Shown here one piece after another: positions 38,535-48,412 of a stretch of 64,000 nucleotides of DNA (the stretch's first letter is position 1; each line of letters begins with the position of its first letter). A model generated the notes under the pieces. The model saw only the letters and a list, made by a program, of their open reading frames with translations. It had not been told where the DNA came from and did not search any database. The translations under genes and the position numbers were made by a program. The stretch covers positions 156,296 through 220,295 of the forward strand of contig NZ_JABAIK010000007.1 in NCBI RefSeq assembly GCF_012641465.1, written 5' to 3'. This DNA comes from Vibrio agarilyticus (GTDB lineage: Bacteria > Pseudomonadota > Gammaproteobacteria > Enterobacterales > Vibrionaceae).

Positions 38535-39413
38535 ATGAAAATCACAGACATTGCGTTTATTGGCCTTGGTGTCATGGGGTACCCAATGGCCGGTCATTTA
38601 TCCAATCATGGACTAAGGACCAAAGTATTTAATCGCACATTAGAGAAAGCCACACACTGGCATAACCAATATCAGGGGGAAATTTGCCAATCACCTAAAG
38701 CGGCGGCACAAGATAGTGATGTTGTTTTTCTCTGTGTTGGCAACGACGATGATGTTCGAAGTGTGGTATACGGTGACTTTGGTGTTCTTGCGGGAATGAA
38801 ATCTGGAGCGACCCTTGTCGATCATACAACGACATCCGCAGAATTGGCCACAGAGCTTGCTGCAGCATGCGCAAACTACGGCGTTAATTTCATTGATGCG
38901 CCAGTCTCCGGCGGGCAAGCAGGAGCCGAGAATGGTACGCTAACCGTCATGTGCGGCGGTGAACAGACCGTGTTCGATGCCCTTATTCCTATATTAAATT
39001 GCTATAGCAAACAGGTATCACTCGTGGGAACTCATGGTCAGGGTCAGCGCTGCAAAATGGTGAACCAAATTTGTATTGCTGGCGTGCTGAAAGGCCTCAG
39101 CGAAGGCCTAGCGCTAGCACAAAAATCCAACCTCGACATAGCCCAAGTCACAGAAGTGCTAAAACACGGCGCCGCAGGGTCATGGCAAATGGAGAATCGC
39201 GCTGTCACCATGTCACAAGGGCAGTTTGATTTTGGTTTTGCAATTGATTGGATGCACAAAGATCTTATGATTTGCATGAATGAAGCCAAAAAATTAGGGC
39301 TGTATCTGCCTCTAATTAAAGATGTTGACAATTCTTACGTTGAACTGCGCAAACAAGGCTTTGGCCGATTAGATACGTCTGCGCTGTTCAAATCGTATAG
39401 TCAAACAGCATAA
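38535..39413 (+). CDS. NAD(P)-dependent beta-hydroxyacid dehydrogenase (3-hydroxyisobutyrate dehydrogenase family)
   Basis: 292 residues. Rossmann start IAFIGLGVMGYPMAGHL, substrate-binding DAPVSGGQAGAENGTLTVMCGG near 120-140, and the catalytic lysine in GQGQRCKMVNQ near 173. These are the motifs of 3-hydroxyisobutyrate, tartronate-semialdehyde and related reductases. AAGGGA precedes the ATG and the gap from the oxygenase gene is nine bases. It would oxidise a 3-hydroxyacid to a semialdehyde, or reduce the latter. The natural substrate is probably linked to the oxygenase. Confidence 0.88.
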   Translation: MKITDIAFIGLGVMGYPMAGHLSNHGLRTKVFNRTLEKATHWHNQYQGEICQSPKAAAQDSDVVFLCVGNDDDVRSVVYGDFGVLAGMKSGATLVDHTTTSAELATELAAACANYGVNFIDAPVSGGQAGAENGTLTVMCGGEQTVFDALIPILNCYSKQVSLVGTHGQGQRCKMVNQICIAGVLKGLSEGLALAQKSNLDIAQVTEVLKHGAAGSWQMENRAVTMSQGQFDFGFAIDWMHKDLMICMNEAKKLGLYLPLIKDVDNSYVELRKQGFGRLDTSALFKSYSQTA

Positions 39414-39425
39414 GGGAGATAAAAT

Positions 39426-40208
39426 ATGGAATGGCTCGGTAGCGATATTACTCTATTAGTTTTATTAACCTTAATGGCGGCAGCTTTTGCCGCAGGCTTT
39501 ATTGACTCTGTCGCAGGTGGCGGCGGTTTAATACTAGTACCCTCTTTTATATTGGCCGGTTTGCCGCCTCAAGTGGCGCTTGGCCAAGAAAAAATTGTCA
39601 GTACTCTAGGAACCATCGCGGCTATGCGAAACTTTATTCGCAATAAACGTGTAATATGGACTGCGGCCGCAACTGGTATTCCCGCAGGACTTATTGGTGC
39701 TTATATCGGCGCAGAAGCCATTTTGTATTTTGACCCAAATACAATTGGTAAAATCATTTTAGCCATGCTGCCATTTGGTATTATACTCTCCTTTATTCCC
39801 AAAAAATCAAAGCATCAAGCGAATGATGACAAAATAAACCCCATGACCCTCTTTATCGGCGTTCCTCTTGCGGTGTTTATTATTGGTTTTTATGATGGTT
39901 TTTTTGGACCGGGAACTGGCAGCTTTTTAATTCTAGCACTTCACTATTTGTTAAAATTTGATCTTGTGGCCGCTTCTGCTACATCAAAATTATTTAATTT
40001 CTCTTCCAACATTGGTGCCTTAGTCGCATTTATCATTTCGGAAAATGTGCTTTATATGCTTGCCATCCCTCTTGTAGTAATGAATGTTCTCGGCAATCAC
40101 TTAGGCAGTTCTTCTGCAATAAAGTATGGTCCAAAGTTAATTCAAAGAACCATTTCTTTATCACTTAGTCTGTTAACTGTCTCATTGGGATATAAGTTTT
40201 TATTCTAA
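39426..40208 (+). CDS. TSUP-family (TauE/SafE) anion exporter
   Basis: 260 residues, about eight membrane segments. The N-terminal DSVAGGGGLILVPSFILAG and the second-half repeat GFYDGFFGPGTGSF are the TSUP hallmarks. Relatives export sulfite, sulfoacetate or other small organic anions. The end of the operon; its stop overlaps the convergent OmpA-like gene by nine bases. A sulfur-containing or carboxylic waste anion from the two upstream enzymes is a reasonable guess, not shown. Confidence 0.88.
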   Translation: MEWLGSDITLLVLLTLMAAAFAAGFIDSVAGGGGLILVPSFILAGLPPQVALGQEKIVSTLGTIAAMRNFIRNKRVIWTAAATGIPAGLIGAYIGAEAILYFDPNTIGKIILAMLPFGIILSFIPKKSKHQANDDKINPMTLFIGVPLAVFIIGFYDGFFGPGTGSFLILALHYLLKFDLVAASATSKLFNFSSNIGALVAFIISENVLYMLAIPLVVMNVLGNHLGSSSAIKYGPKLIQRTISLSLSLLTVSLGYKFLF

Positions 40209-40835
40209 TATCACCACATCAACACGGCGATTGGCTTGACGTCCTTTTGCCGTTTGATTAGTCGCAATCGGCTCATTTTCGCCTTTTGACACTGCCTCTA
40301 AACGATTTGGAGCAAGCGCCTGCTGCACTAAATAATCATTAACACTCGTCGCTCGCCGCCAGCCTAAGTCAAAATTATACACAGCGGTTCCCACATTATC
40401 TGTGTGTCCTTCAAGAAGCAAAAACTGTTCTTGCCCACGCATTTTACTGACTAGTGTATCTAGTACATATTGCGACTCTTGCGTTAATTCGGCTCGGTCA
40501 AAGGCAAAATAGACCCGCGCCACAAGCTCCCCCGCATCGTAATGCGTGATTTGACTCTTCGTTAACAAGTATTCGGCGCAATCAGGATCAATACCCGCCT
40601 CAATAAGCGCTCGCTCAATAAGCGCCTCAGTTATCTCATAATCACTCTCTTTTTCGAGCAACATAAAGCCGCCTTGGTTCAAGGCCACAGCTTGTGGCGC
40701 GCCAAATCGAACACTTTGTTGCTCGTTGAGGCCTGGCTTGGCGCAATAACGAATAATCTCCGTAGCGTCTTGCGCCATCAGCGAAGTGATTGGCTGCAGC
40801 GCAAATAAAAGAACACTGTATTTCACTAGGTTCAT
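40200..40835 (-). CDS. OmpA-family protein at the end of the Tad locus
   Basis: 211 residues with a signal peptide (to about residue 21, SLMAQ). The N-terminal 90 residues are specific; residues 100-211 form the OmpA C-terminal peptidoglycan-binding domain (LLEGHTDNVGTAVYNFDLG, then GENEPIATNQTAKGRQANRRVDV). It would anchor the pilus machine to the wall. It is 64 bases beyond tadG in the same direction; such OmpA-like genes commonly close Vibrio Tad loci. Confidence 0.87.
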   Translation of the reverse strand: MNLVKYSVLLFALQPITSLMAQDATEIIRYCAKPGLNEQQSVRFGAPQAVALNQGGFMLLEKESDYEITEALIERALIEAGIDPDCAEYLLTKSQITHYDAGELVARVYFAFDRAELTQESQYVLDTLVSKMRGQEQFLLLEGHTDNVGTAVYNFDLGWRRATSVNDYLVQQALAPNRLEAVSKGENEPIATNQTAKGRQANRRVDVVILE

Positions 40836-40899
40836 GTTTTACTCCTTACCCTTGAAACTTAAAGTTACAGCGTTATTTACTGAAACTCACAAATTTCAA

Positions 40900-42156
40900 T
40901 TAATGTAGATGACCAATCTCTTCACTAATCAATTCTAGTATTTTGTTGAGAATGTCATTCTTATTTTGTGCTTTAAATACATTTTCTGCCCCTGCGCAAT
41001 CTTGCAAACCGCGATTACTCGCAACATCGTAATCAAATCCTATGACTGCAATTCGAGAAACCACTTGCTGATTACCGGAAATTTGTCTATCCAATTCGCT
41101 ACGAATTTTGTGGCAAATTTGGTAGGTGCTGCCATAAAGATTGTTCGCAATCGTTTTATTTTGAATACCCGACGTTGATCCATAATCATTGCCATCAGAA
41201 AGAATAATCATCAGCCGGCGCGGATTACTTCCCAACGCTGCCAATTGTGCTCCTCGAATTACCCCTTGAATTGACGATGTTGTACCACCGGGACGAAATT
41301 GCCCAATAACGCGATTAAATGATTCAAAATCTGTGGTCGGTAATACATCATGAAAGCTCGCACTCGTATTGTTCACGCACCCCACTTTGGGCACAAACAC
41401 TTGAGTGACCGTTTTTCGATAATCTAAAAGCCCTGCAGTATAACGAAGCTCATTGACAAAACAGGTATTTCCCGCACCATCCCCATTTTGCAGTCGAACA
41501 TATTGATTGTAGCCAACCAAGGCTACTGTGTTATCGTCGGCATGAAGGATGTTATTAAACTTTTGCAGTTCAACCGTCACCGCATCGATAACATCGAGTA
41601 AATCTTGGTATTTATATTGATTGCCACCAGACCAATCCCACCCCATTGACCCCGAATAATCGGCCACAAAAACCACATCGACCGCATTGTCTTGATATTT
41701 GCGCGCAATTGACTCCCCGCCAATCTGATAGGTTTTTTCACTAGCATCAAAATGCCCAGAAAAATAAGGATCATGATCCGTGGTGGCGGTCACTTGATAT
41801 TCAAAAAAGCGCGAGTTTCCTTGAGCCAAACCAGTGACACAATCGGGAATTTGCTCGCAGCTTAATTTGATGATTTTTAAAGCATCAATCTCTTCCATCC
41901 CCGTCATGTAGTGCGAAACGTAAGATCGCGCAATACGTTGATTCACCGCGCTTCCGTTTCCCGAGCCGTCATCTTCGTTATCATCATTGTGCGCGGCAAT
42001 CGCAAGACTGGCCGCTTCAAGTGCATCTTGTAAGCGCGCTTTATCTTGCAACATTTGCGCCCCATCCGTCGCGAGACTAAAAAGGCCAAACAGCGCAGGA
42101 ATTAATAGCAAGCATAAAATCGCGGCATGACCTTGTTGTGTTTGAGTATTCATCAT
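40900..42156 (-). CDS. tadG: Tad pilus protein TadG, von Willebrand factor A domain
   Basis: 418 residues. The N-terminal membrane helix begins GHAAILCLLLIPALFGLFSL, as in TadE/F/G proteins. The vWA domain has the metal-ion site VADYSGSMGWDWSGG (Asp-x-Ser-x-Ser) near 165, with TSS and SDG later. It is thought to help fix the pilus at the cell surface. Its start overlaps the end of tadF by four bases. Confidence 0.87.
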   Translation of the reverse strand: MMNTQTQQGHAAILCLLLIPALFGLFSLATDGAQMLQDKARLQDALEAASLAIAAHNDDNEDDGSGNGSAVNQRIARSYVSHYMTGMEEIDALKIIKLSCEQIPDCVTGLAQGNSRFFEYQVTATTDHDPYFSGHFDASEKTYQIGGESIARKYQDNAVDVVFVADYSGSMGWDWSGGNQYKYQDLLDVIDAVTVELQKFNNILHADDNTVALVGYNQYVRLQNGDGAGNTCFVNELRYTAGLLDYRKTVTQVFVPKVGCVNNTSASFHDVLPTTDFESFNRVIGQFRPGGTTSSIQGVIRGAQLAALGSNPRRLMIILSDGNDYGSTSGIQNKTIANNLYGSTYQICHKIRSELDRQISGNQQVVSRIAVIGFDYDVASNRGLQDCAGAENVFKAQNKNDILNKILELISEEIGHLH

Positions 42157-42704
42157 CGACCGACCACCACCGCGCTGGATGAGACCATCGCAAAACCATT
42201 ATCCAACACTTTCTCCACCATATTTTCAGTCGAATAACACAAGGTCACACGGTACAAAGTGGCTTTGCGCCCCCAAGACGTGACGACGGTTAGATCATTC
42301 TCTACTTGAGATAAGGGCGCGGTAATTGTGCAGGCTAACGTACCGCGACGTAAGGTTTTTAGGCTATTCGCCGAGTGGTCGGAGGCGTATGTTTGCTCTT
42401 CAAGCACCATTCCAAAGCGCGCGACATCAAATGAACCCGTTGTCCTTGTTAACGAATCACGCACCACCCTAAACACCAGATCCGCGTCTTGAGAAGAGGT
42501 AAGATAATTTTCACCGTATAATTGCGTTCGCTCTTTAACCAAACTCGTTGCGGAGTAAGACAACCTATCTAGCTTGCCCTTCATCGACAGCTTTTCAATA
42601 ATGTCGGCCGAAAACAAAAACAAAACGCCGAGAAAAATCCCAACTAACGAAAACTCTATCGTGAAGGTCCCCGCCTGCTTAATAGTTGAATTGATCACGT
42701 TCAT
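42153..42704 (-). CDS. tadF: Tad pseudopilin TadF
   Basis: 183 residues from ATG 42704 with AGGAG seven bases upstream. The frame extends to 42845 but the added part is antisense-like to tadE and lacks a signal. The short leader QAGTFTIEFSLVGIFLGVLFLF has the Gly/Glu pattern of pseudopilins cleaved by TadV. It overlaps the tadE end by 26 bases. Confidence 0.82.
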   Translation of the reverse strand: MNVINSTIKQAGTFTIEFSLVGIFLGVLFLFSADIIEKLSMKGKLDRLSYSATSLVKERTQLYGENYLTSSQDADLVFRVVRDSLTRTTGSFDVARFGMVLEEQTYASDHSANSLKTLRRGTLACTITAPLSQVENDLTVVTSWGRKATLYRVTLCYSTENMVEKVLDNGFAMVSSSAVVVGR

Positions 42705-43248
42705 ACTCCTGTACCACGATGACCTCTCGACCAAAAACCTCCTTAGTATCAATGAAATAATCAAATATACTGTCAAATTGATACCCGACATAATAAATGG
42801 CGATAGCGGAGTTTTGCGCAACGCCACACTCCGCCATTTGTTCACCTTGAGGCGGAAGGCAGATCGTTTGAACTTGGGTTAACGCGTTGATGTCTTGCAC
42901 ATAGCGAACTGAGGCACGAAACTGGTTTTTGTCCATAAATCCCCCCCAAAAGCTGTCATCTTTTTTAAGCTGGCGTTCAAATGCGTCCATATAGGCCTGA
43001 GTGCCTTTTTTGGCCGAACGGGATGCTTCTGCTATCGCAACATCATTCACCGCAGAGACATACGACATATAACTCAACTCAGCCCATGCCATCACCATGA
43101 GCCAAAACAGGAAAAAACCCAATGCAAACTCAATCGAAATCACCCCAGATTGACGACTGCGCTTAGTCTTGCGTTCTGTAATAAGACACTTGCATTTCAT
43201 GGCGACGCTACTACTCGCCTGTAACCGCCGCGTGGGTCTCGCCTTCAT
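42679..43248 (-). CDS. tadE: Tad pseudopilin TadE
   Basis: 189 residues from ATG 43248, which starts one base after the tadD stop (translational coupling); the alternative ATG at 43200 would give a shorter basic tail. The hydrophobic segment GVISIEFALGFFLFWLMVM with Glu at +5 is the processed pseudopilin signature. It is probably a minor pilin needed for Flp fibre assembly. Confidence 0.83.
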   Translation of the reverse strand: MKARPTRRLQASSSVAMKCKCLITERKTKRSRQSGVISIEFALGFFLFWLMVMAWAELSYMSYVSAVNDVAIAEASRSAKKGTQAYMDAFERQLKKDDSFWGGFMDKNQFRASVRYVQDINALTQVQTICLPPQGEQMAECGVAQNSAIAIYYVGYQFDSIFDYFIDTKEVFGREVIVVQEYERDQFNY

Positions 43249-43249
43249 A

Positions 43250-44014
43250 TTATGGACTCTCCACTGATGAAGGGGCTCCGTTCGTGACTGCCATGCGAAG
43301 CGCGACAAATAATGCTTCACGCTCGGAAGCATTATAGCGATTGATATAAAGCGCTTGAAAAGGCTCATAATGTCCAGCTTTAGCATAAGCTAACGCTAAA
43401 TTGGCAATCAGCGTGTCATCGCGCCGGCCAGCCTGATAAAGCGGTTCCAACCGAGAAATGGCCAGTTGATAGTCTTTAAGCAAAATATCGATAACCGCTA
43501 GATTGTTCTTGATGGTGGCATCGTCAAATAAATTTTCCCGCGCTGCATAAAAATAATGCCAAGCACGGTTCATATCCCCCTTTGATGCGTGCGCCATGCC
43601 AAGTAAATTTTCGACCTCGGCGAAATCTGGACGTAGCGCCAACGCTTGGGTTCCAAGCTCAATCGCTACATCTAATTGGTTTTTCGCAAAAGCAATTTTC
43701 GCCCCGAGCCAATACCCTTCGGCCGACGTCTGGCTTTGTTTATTCAAACGCTGATAATGAAAATCCGCCGAATCAAGATCGTTTGCCAATAAATAGGCAT
43801 CGATTAACGCCATTTGAATCGTAACGTCATCACGATTTTGTTTTAAATACGTTTTGTAATGGGTGATCAATTGTGGATAGTCTTGAGTTTCATGCAGTAA
43901 ATCCGCTTTTGCAGTAAACGTAGCCTGAGCGGTTTGAGTCATGGTCCCCGACACACACCCGTGTAGCATGATCGTTATCACGAGTACCCAGCCTTGGTGT
44001 AAATTCAGTGACAT
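43250..44014 (-). CDS. tadD: Tad pilus assembly protein TadD, TPR lipoprotein
   Basis: 254 residues. The leader ends in LHGCVSG, a lipobox with Cys. Three to four TPR units follow (GYWLGAKIAFAKNQLDVAIELG, AEVENLLGMAHASKGDMNRAW, ATIKNNLAVIDILLKDYQLA). In other Tad systems TadD assists secretin assembly or stability. GGGAGG precedes the ATG. Confidence 0.86.
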   Translation of the reverse strand: MSLNLHQGWVLVITIMLHGCVSGTMTQTAQATFTAKADLLHETQDYPQLITHYKTYLKQNRDDVTIQMALIDAYLLANDLDSADFHYQRLNKQSQTSAEGYWLGAKIAFAKNQLDVAIELGTQALALRPDFAEVENLLGMAHASKGDMNRAWHYFYAARENLFDDATIKNNLAVIDILLKDYQLAISRLEPLYQAGRRDDTLIANLALAYAKAGHYEPFQALYINRYNASEREALFVALRMAVTNGAPSSVESP

Positions 44015-44029
44015 TGTTATAACGCCTCC

Positions 44030-44938
44030 CTAAGCCCCAGACATCAAACGCAATATACCCGGCGCAGTAATCAACACCACAATGGGTAACATAATAAATA
44101 AGATCAGCGGCACCGACATTTTCGCGGCTAATTTGCCAATTTTTTCTTCCAAGTTGAGCATTTGAATTTCACGTATATCGACAGACAAGGTGGCCAATAC
44201 ATTTGAAATTGACGAACCATATTGCAAGCTTTGGCTCAGCGTCATAACGAAACTACGTATTTCGGCCGTAGGAATCCGGTCATACAACTCATTCAGCGCC
44301 GCTTCGATACCCACCAGCATCGCGCGCTCATTCGTCTTTTTGAGCATATATGCTAAATCTGGATCAAAACTTTCCATTTCTGCCGCGAGATAACGCATTG
44401 ACGATTCAATCGTCATGCCGGTTTGTACACAGACACCCATCAAATCGAGCAAATAAGGCAAACGATCTGAAACGCCGCGTTGCAGGTTGTGCTTACGCAT
44501 CGTTAAATACCAATCCGGTCCAAGCAAACAGACCACCATCCATACACTGGCGTACAGCAAAAGCCGACTCGGCTCGAGCTGCCCTTGTAGCCAAGCAAAC
44601 ATCAACCCTAGCGCTCCCAACGTGAGCACACCGTACTTCAATGGAAACAACCATTTATCAAAACGGCCATGGTAAATGCCTGCCGCTATCATTTTTTCTC
44701 GCACATCACTTTCGGATAGAGAGACGACACTGCCAATAACACTGTTAAACGAATGCAAAAGTTGATGCCCACGCATTGATTTAGCCGTGCTTAAACCATA
44801 TCGCTGCAAACGCCGCTGGCGCGCGACGCGGATCATGACGTGATAACCAATTGACGCCAACACAATGACACCAACCCAGACCAAAATAAGCCAGTGCGCA
44901 GTGGTCGAGGAAAGCCATTGCCAATGTGAAGTCATCAT
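44030..44938 (-). CDS. tadC: Tad inner-membrane platform protein TadC
   Basis: 302 residues of the type II secretion F-domain family: membrane segment near 15-35, two near 100-140, the cytoplasmic helical block LPYLLDLMGVCVQTGMTIESS with EIRSFVMTLSQSLQYGSSI, and a C-terminal segment. Forms the platform with TadB. Starts four bases inside the tadB end. Confidence 0.9.
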   Translation of the reverse strand: MMTSHWQWLSSTTAHWLILVWVGVIVLASIGYHVMIRVARQRRLQRYGLSTAKSMRGHQLLHSFNSVIGSVVSLSESDVREKMIAAGIYHGRFDKWLFPLKYGVLTLGALGLMFAWLQGQLEPSRLLLYASVWMVVCLLGPDWYLTMRKHNLQRGVSDRLPYLLDLMGVCVQTGMTIESSMRYLAAEMESFDPDLAYMLKKTNERAMLVGIEAALNELYDRIPTAEIRSFVMTLSQSLQYGSSISNVLATLSVDIREIQMLNLEEKIGKLAAKMSVPLILFIMLPIVVLITAPGILRLMSGA

Positions 44939-45852
44939 CGTACCCCTTTCATGAGTAACCAGATGATCGCCATACCAATCAATTCACTGCCTAGCATGTA
45001 ATAGAGAATCGGCCTTCCCTGTTCATTGAACATGATAAACTCGTAGTTTTCCGGGCTCATACTCTGCATAAAAAATAAGAAGATAAAGGGGATTGCACAG
45101 ACAATTTTGGCCGACATTCGCGCTTCTGCCGTCAGAGCATATTTCTTCTTATCGAGCGCTCGCGCATCAAACATCGAACGATTTAAACGTGTGATTACCG
45201 CTTTTAACTGACCGCCACGCTGCATATTGGCACGCAACGTGATCACAAAAAAATGAAAGGCTGGATAGGGAAATCGTGCACACGATTTTTTCAACACCTC
45301 ATCTGGGCTTTCGCCAAGCTGAAGCCGCTCGCCCATTCGTTTAAATTCAGCTCCCACCGCATTGTCTAAAGATTTACCGACATAAACGATGGCATGCATG
45401 ATACTTTCACCCGACGAAACAGCGCTTGCCAACATATTGAGTGCATCGGGAAACGCGGCTTCAAACGTCTGTTTTTCACGTTGCTGCAACCATAAATAAG
45501 CGCAAATTAACCCAACGACCTGTGTCAATATCACAACCAGTAACAGCGAACCTCGAAAAAAACGACTGTTAATTTCAACTGCAGCAAGATATAGCACCAC
45601 CATCAAGAGTGCGATTTTGAGATACGAATAACGCCCTATCTGTTGATGCACGTTGTGCCATTGGTCTTGCATGCGTTGCCGCCACGTTTTATCGGTCAAC
45701 GATTTGATGTCGACCGCTTGGCCTGTTTCATTGATGACACTGTTGACCAAAATGGTGCGATTGAACTCTTCAATGTAGCGACGTTTCTTCTTTGGTTGAC
45801 GCATCGCTAACGCAAGAAGCAATATTCCAACACCAATCAAGAGCAAAAACAT
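44935..45852 (-). CDS. tadB: Tad inner-membrane platform protein TadB
   Basis: 305 residues, the same T2SF family as TadC, with MLASAVSSGESIMHAIVYVGK and FFVITLRANMQRGGQLKAVI as the core. Membrane segments at the N-terminus, near 85-125 and at the C-terminus. The ATG overlaps the tadA stop (TAATG). Confidence 0.9.
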   Translation of the reverse strand: MFLLLIGVGILLLALAMRQPKKKRRYIEEFNRTILVNSVINETGQAVDIKSLTDKTWRQRMQDQWHNVHQQIGRYSYLKIALLMVVLYLAAVEINSRFFRGSLLLVVILTQVVGLICAYLWLQQREKQTFEAAFPDALNMLASAVSSGESIMHAIVYVGKSLDNAVGAEFKRMGERLQLGESPDEVLKKSCARFPYPAFHFFVITLRANMQRGGQLKAVITRLNRSMFDARALDKKKYALTAEARMSAKIVCAIPFIFLFFMQSMSPENYEFIMFNEQGRPILYYMLGSELIGMAIIWLLMKGVR

Positions 45853-47135
45853 TATGTTGTCGCTCCCATGGCGAATAGGGATTCAAGCTGAGATTGCAAC
45901 CCAAAAAATCGCGCTTTTTCCACCAGCACCGAGCGTTTCATCAGCCCAGGGGTAATAAAGTTTCCTTGAACCTTGTGAGTATTCTCTTCACCCGCTTGTG
46001 GCTGAAAACGAAAAATCTCCTCTAAAACCACATTGTCCCCTTCGATGCCCACCACCTCAGCAATACTCATCACTTTGCGGCTTCCATCGTGAAGACGACT
46101 CACTTGAATAATCAAGTCAACAGCACTGACTATCGTGCGACGAATCGCGGTTAATGGCAGATTGTTGGTTGCCATCATGACCATCGCCTCAACACGAGCA
46201 ATGGCATCGCGCGGTGAATTGGCATGGAGGGTTGACATGGAACCATCATGCCCCGTATTCATTGCCTGCAGCATTTCAAAGGCTTCAGAGCCACGGCACT
46301 CACCGACAATAATCCGGTCAGGTCGCATTCGCAGCGCATTGATCACCAAATCACGTTGATAAATCGCGCCAGTATTTTCAATGCCTGCCGTACGTGTTTC
46401 TAAACGCACCACATGTGGCTGCATCAACCTCAGCTCTGCAGCGTCCTCGATCGTGACAATGCGTTCTTTTTCAGAAATATATTGAGACAAGGCATTTAGC
46501 ATTGTGGTCTTACCGGACCCTGTGCCACCAGAAATCAAAATGTTAAGCCGACAACGAGACGCTATCATCATCAGTTGCGCCATCTCCGGACTCATAGCGC
46601 CAAATTCAGACAGTTTCTTTAGATCAATGGCTTGTTTGCGAAATTTACGAATTGAAATCGAGGTGCCATCAATAGCAATTGGCGGGATCACAATATTCAC
46701 GCGGCTGCCATCGGCTAAACGCGCGTCACACAATGGCTGCGACTCATCAACACGCCGGCCCACTTGTCCCGCGATCCGTTTAGCAATATCCAGCAGTTGA
46801 GCATGGTCGACAAAATTAACCTGACAAGGCTCAACCAAACCGTTGCGTTCAACAAAGACACTTTCGTGCCCATTGATCATAATATCACTCACCTCTTCGT
46901 CATCCATGAGCATCTGTAGCGGCCCGAGGCCTCGTAGCTCATCCACTAAGTTGCGCACAAAATCGGAACGCAACGTCGCAGGGACTGGCAACTGCTCTTT
47001 ATCAATTAGCATTGCGACCGCTTGCGACAACTGCTCCGATAGCTGACGAGTATCCAATCGGTTGATCACCTCAGGATCGAGCGCATCAAAAATGCGTTTG
47101 CGCAGCTCTCGATAAATCTCTTTCGCCCCTTGCAT
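45852..47135 (-). CDS. tadA: Tad pilus assembly ATPase TadA (CpaF)
   Basis: 427 residues of the secretion ATPase GspE/VirB11 superfamily. Walker [17 protein letters not shown] near 213, Walker B region [16 protein letters not shown] near 280, and the His box [12 protein letters not shown] near 303. The N-terminal part [14 protein letters not shown] is typical of CpaF. It powers Flp extension, and in some systems also retraction; no separate retraction ATPase is present. Confidence 0.94.
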   Translation of the reverse strand: MQGAKEIYRELRKRIFDALDPEVINRLDTRQLSEQLSQAVAMLIDKEQLPVPATLRSDFVRNLVDELRGLGPLQMLMDDEEVSDIMINGHESVFVERNGLVEPCQVNFVDHAQLLDIAKRIAGQVGRRVDESQPLCDARLADGSRVNIVIPPIAIDGTSISIRKFRKQAIDLKKLSEFGAMSPEMAQLMMIASRCRLNILISGGTGSGKTTMLNALSQYISEKERIVTIEDAAELRLMQPHVVRLETRTAGIENTGAIYQRDLVINALRMRPDRIIVGECRGSEAFEMLQAMNTGHDGSMSTLHANSPRDAIARVEAMVMMATNNLPLTAIRRTIVSAVDLIIQVSRLHDGSRKVMSIAEVVGIEGDNVVLEEIFRFQPQAGEENTHKVQGNFITPGLMKRSVLVEKARFFGLQSQLESLFAMGATT

Positions 47136-47173
47136 CTTTGCTCCTTATGCGTTTTTACACATTGCGCGTCATA

Positions 47174-48403
47174 TTATGAAAACAGGGATAACAGAGGGCG
47201 CTTTGGGGTTTCCTCACCAAAAATGGATGCGGCTAAACTTTGCAAAGCTCGACCACTTTTGCCACGAGCATCGCTCATTCGTTTATCGTCCAATATTTGA
47301 GCATCGACTTTTTTGATAAATGGCACCACCACATCAACTCGGCGCCTTAGGTATTGTTCAACTTCGGTTTTCGTCACCGTAGCGTTGACCGCTGGCAGGT
47401 TGTAATTTAAGACCACCAACGTACGCACCTTTTGTCCGGTCGCTTCGGACTCGGCTTGCAACAGATGATTAAGCCTTGCGGCTTCACGTAGTGATGAAAT
47501 CGTCGGTGCAACAACAAGAATGATACAATCGGACGTATCGACGATCTCGTGCGCTGAAAGCGTGGCGACCGCACTGGCGGATAGGTCGTCCAGCACAAAG
47601 TTGACTTCCTCAGAGACAAACGCCGTAACATGACGGCTGTATTCCTGCAATTCGCTAAACGCTATGTCTTGAGAGGTTAATGCAAGCACAGAAAGCTGAT
47701 TCCCTTGCTTGGTCAATAAGCTCTGTGACGAGGTAAAATCGAGATTAGCAACGAGTGAACCAGCTCGAATTTCTCGTTTTTTAAATTTTTCTATCCCCAT
47801 CATGATGTCGAGGTTACTGCTGTAAAAGCCATTATCGACCACGACACACGAACTGTTTCGTTTGTTAACCAGATGGTGGCTCATTTCAGCGCAAAGCCAT
47901 GTGGTTCCGACGCCCCCTTTGCAGCCAATAAAACTTATTTGTTTCGCTCGACGCTTTTTACTGAGCCCGCGATTACCACGGACGTTTTCTTGTACACTGA
48001 GTACAAAATCGATCAGTTCATTTTTATTAATCGGCCAAAATAGGTAATAAATTCCCATAGATTTGAGTTTACGAATGGTTGAAATGCAGTCTTCACTGCC
48101 AATCACCACTAAAGAGGCACCATTAGGCAAAAGCTGTCTTAGCCGCGCCGCATCCTCCGCCACATCGTCACTGTGATTAAGTTCGATGATGATCACTTCA
48201 AGTGATTCCACCCGCGCATGTTGGGTCACTTTGTCATCGGTGAGTGGATGAAACTCCGGTTGTTCCAACCCTTCAAATCGATACGCTTCAGCAACCAGTA
48301 GTCGGCAAGCGTCACTTTGGTAAAACGCGACAGAAGAGACATGACGCACGACCTCATTGGGGCTCTCTTCACGTTTTTTTAGTACATCAACCAAATCAAA
48401 CAT
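47174..48403 (-). CDS. tadZ: Tad localisation protein TadZ (CpaE-like)
   Basis: 409 residues. An atypical response-receiver-like N-terminal half (about 30-140) is followed by a MinD/ParA-like ATPase part with the deviant Walker A CKGGVGTTWLCAEM near 161. TadZ proteins place the pilus machinery at a cell pole. Confidence 0.87.
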   Translation of the reverse strand: MFDLVDVLKKREESPNEVVRHVSSVAFYQSDACRLLVAEAYRFEGLEQPEFHPLTDDKVTQHARVESLEVIIIELNHSDDVAEDAARLRQLLPNGASLVVIGSEDCISTIRKLKSMGIYYLFWPINKNELIDFVLSVQENVRGNRGLSKKRRAKQISFIGCKGGVGTTWLCAEMSHHLVNKRNSSCVVVDNGFYSSNLDIMMGIEKFKKREIRAGSLVANLDFTSSQSLLTKQGNQLSVLALTSQDIAFSELQEYSRHVTAFVSEEVNFVLDDLSASAVATLSAHEIVDTSDCIILVVAPTISSLREAARLNHLLQAESEATGQKVRTLVVLNYNLPAVNATVTKTEVEQYLRRRVDVVVPFIKKVDAQILDDKRMSDARGKSGRALQSLAASIFGEETPKRPLLSLFS

Positions 48404-48412
48404 AGAGACTCC

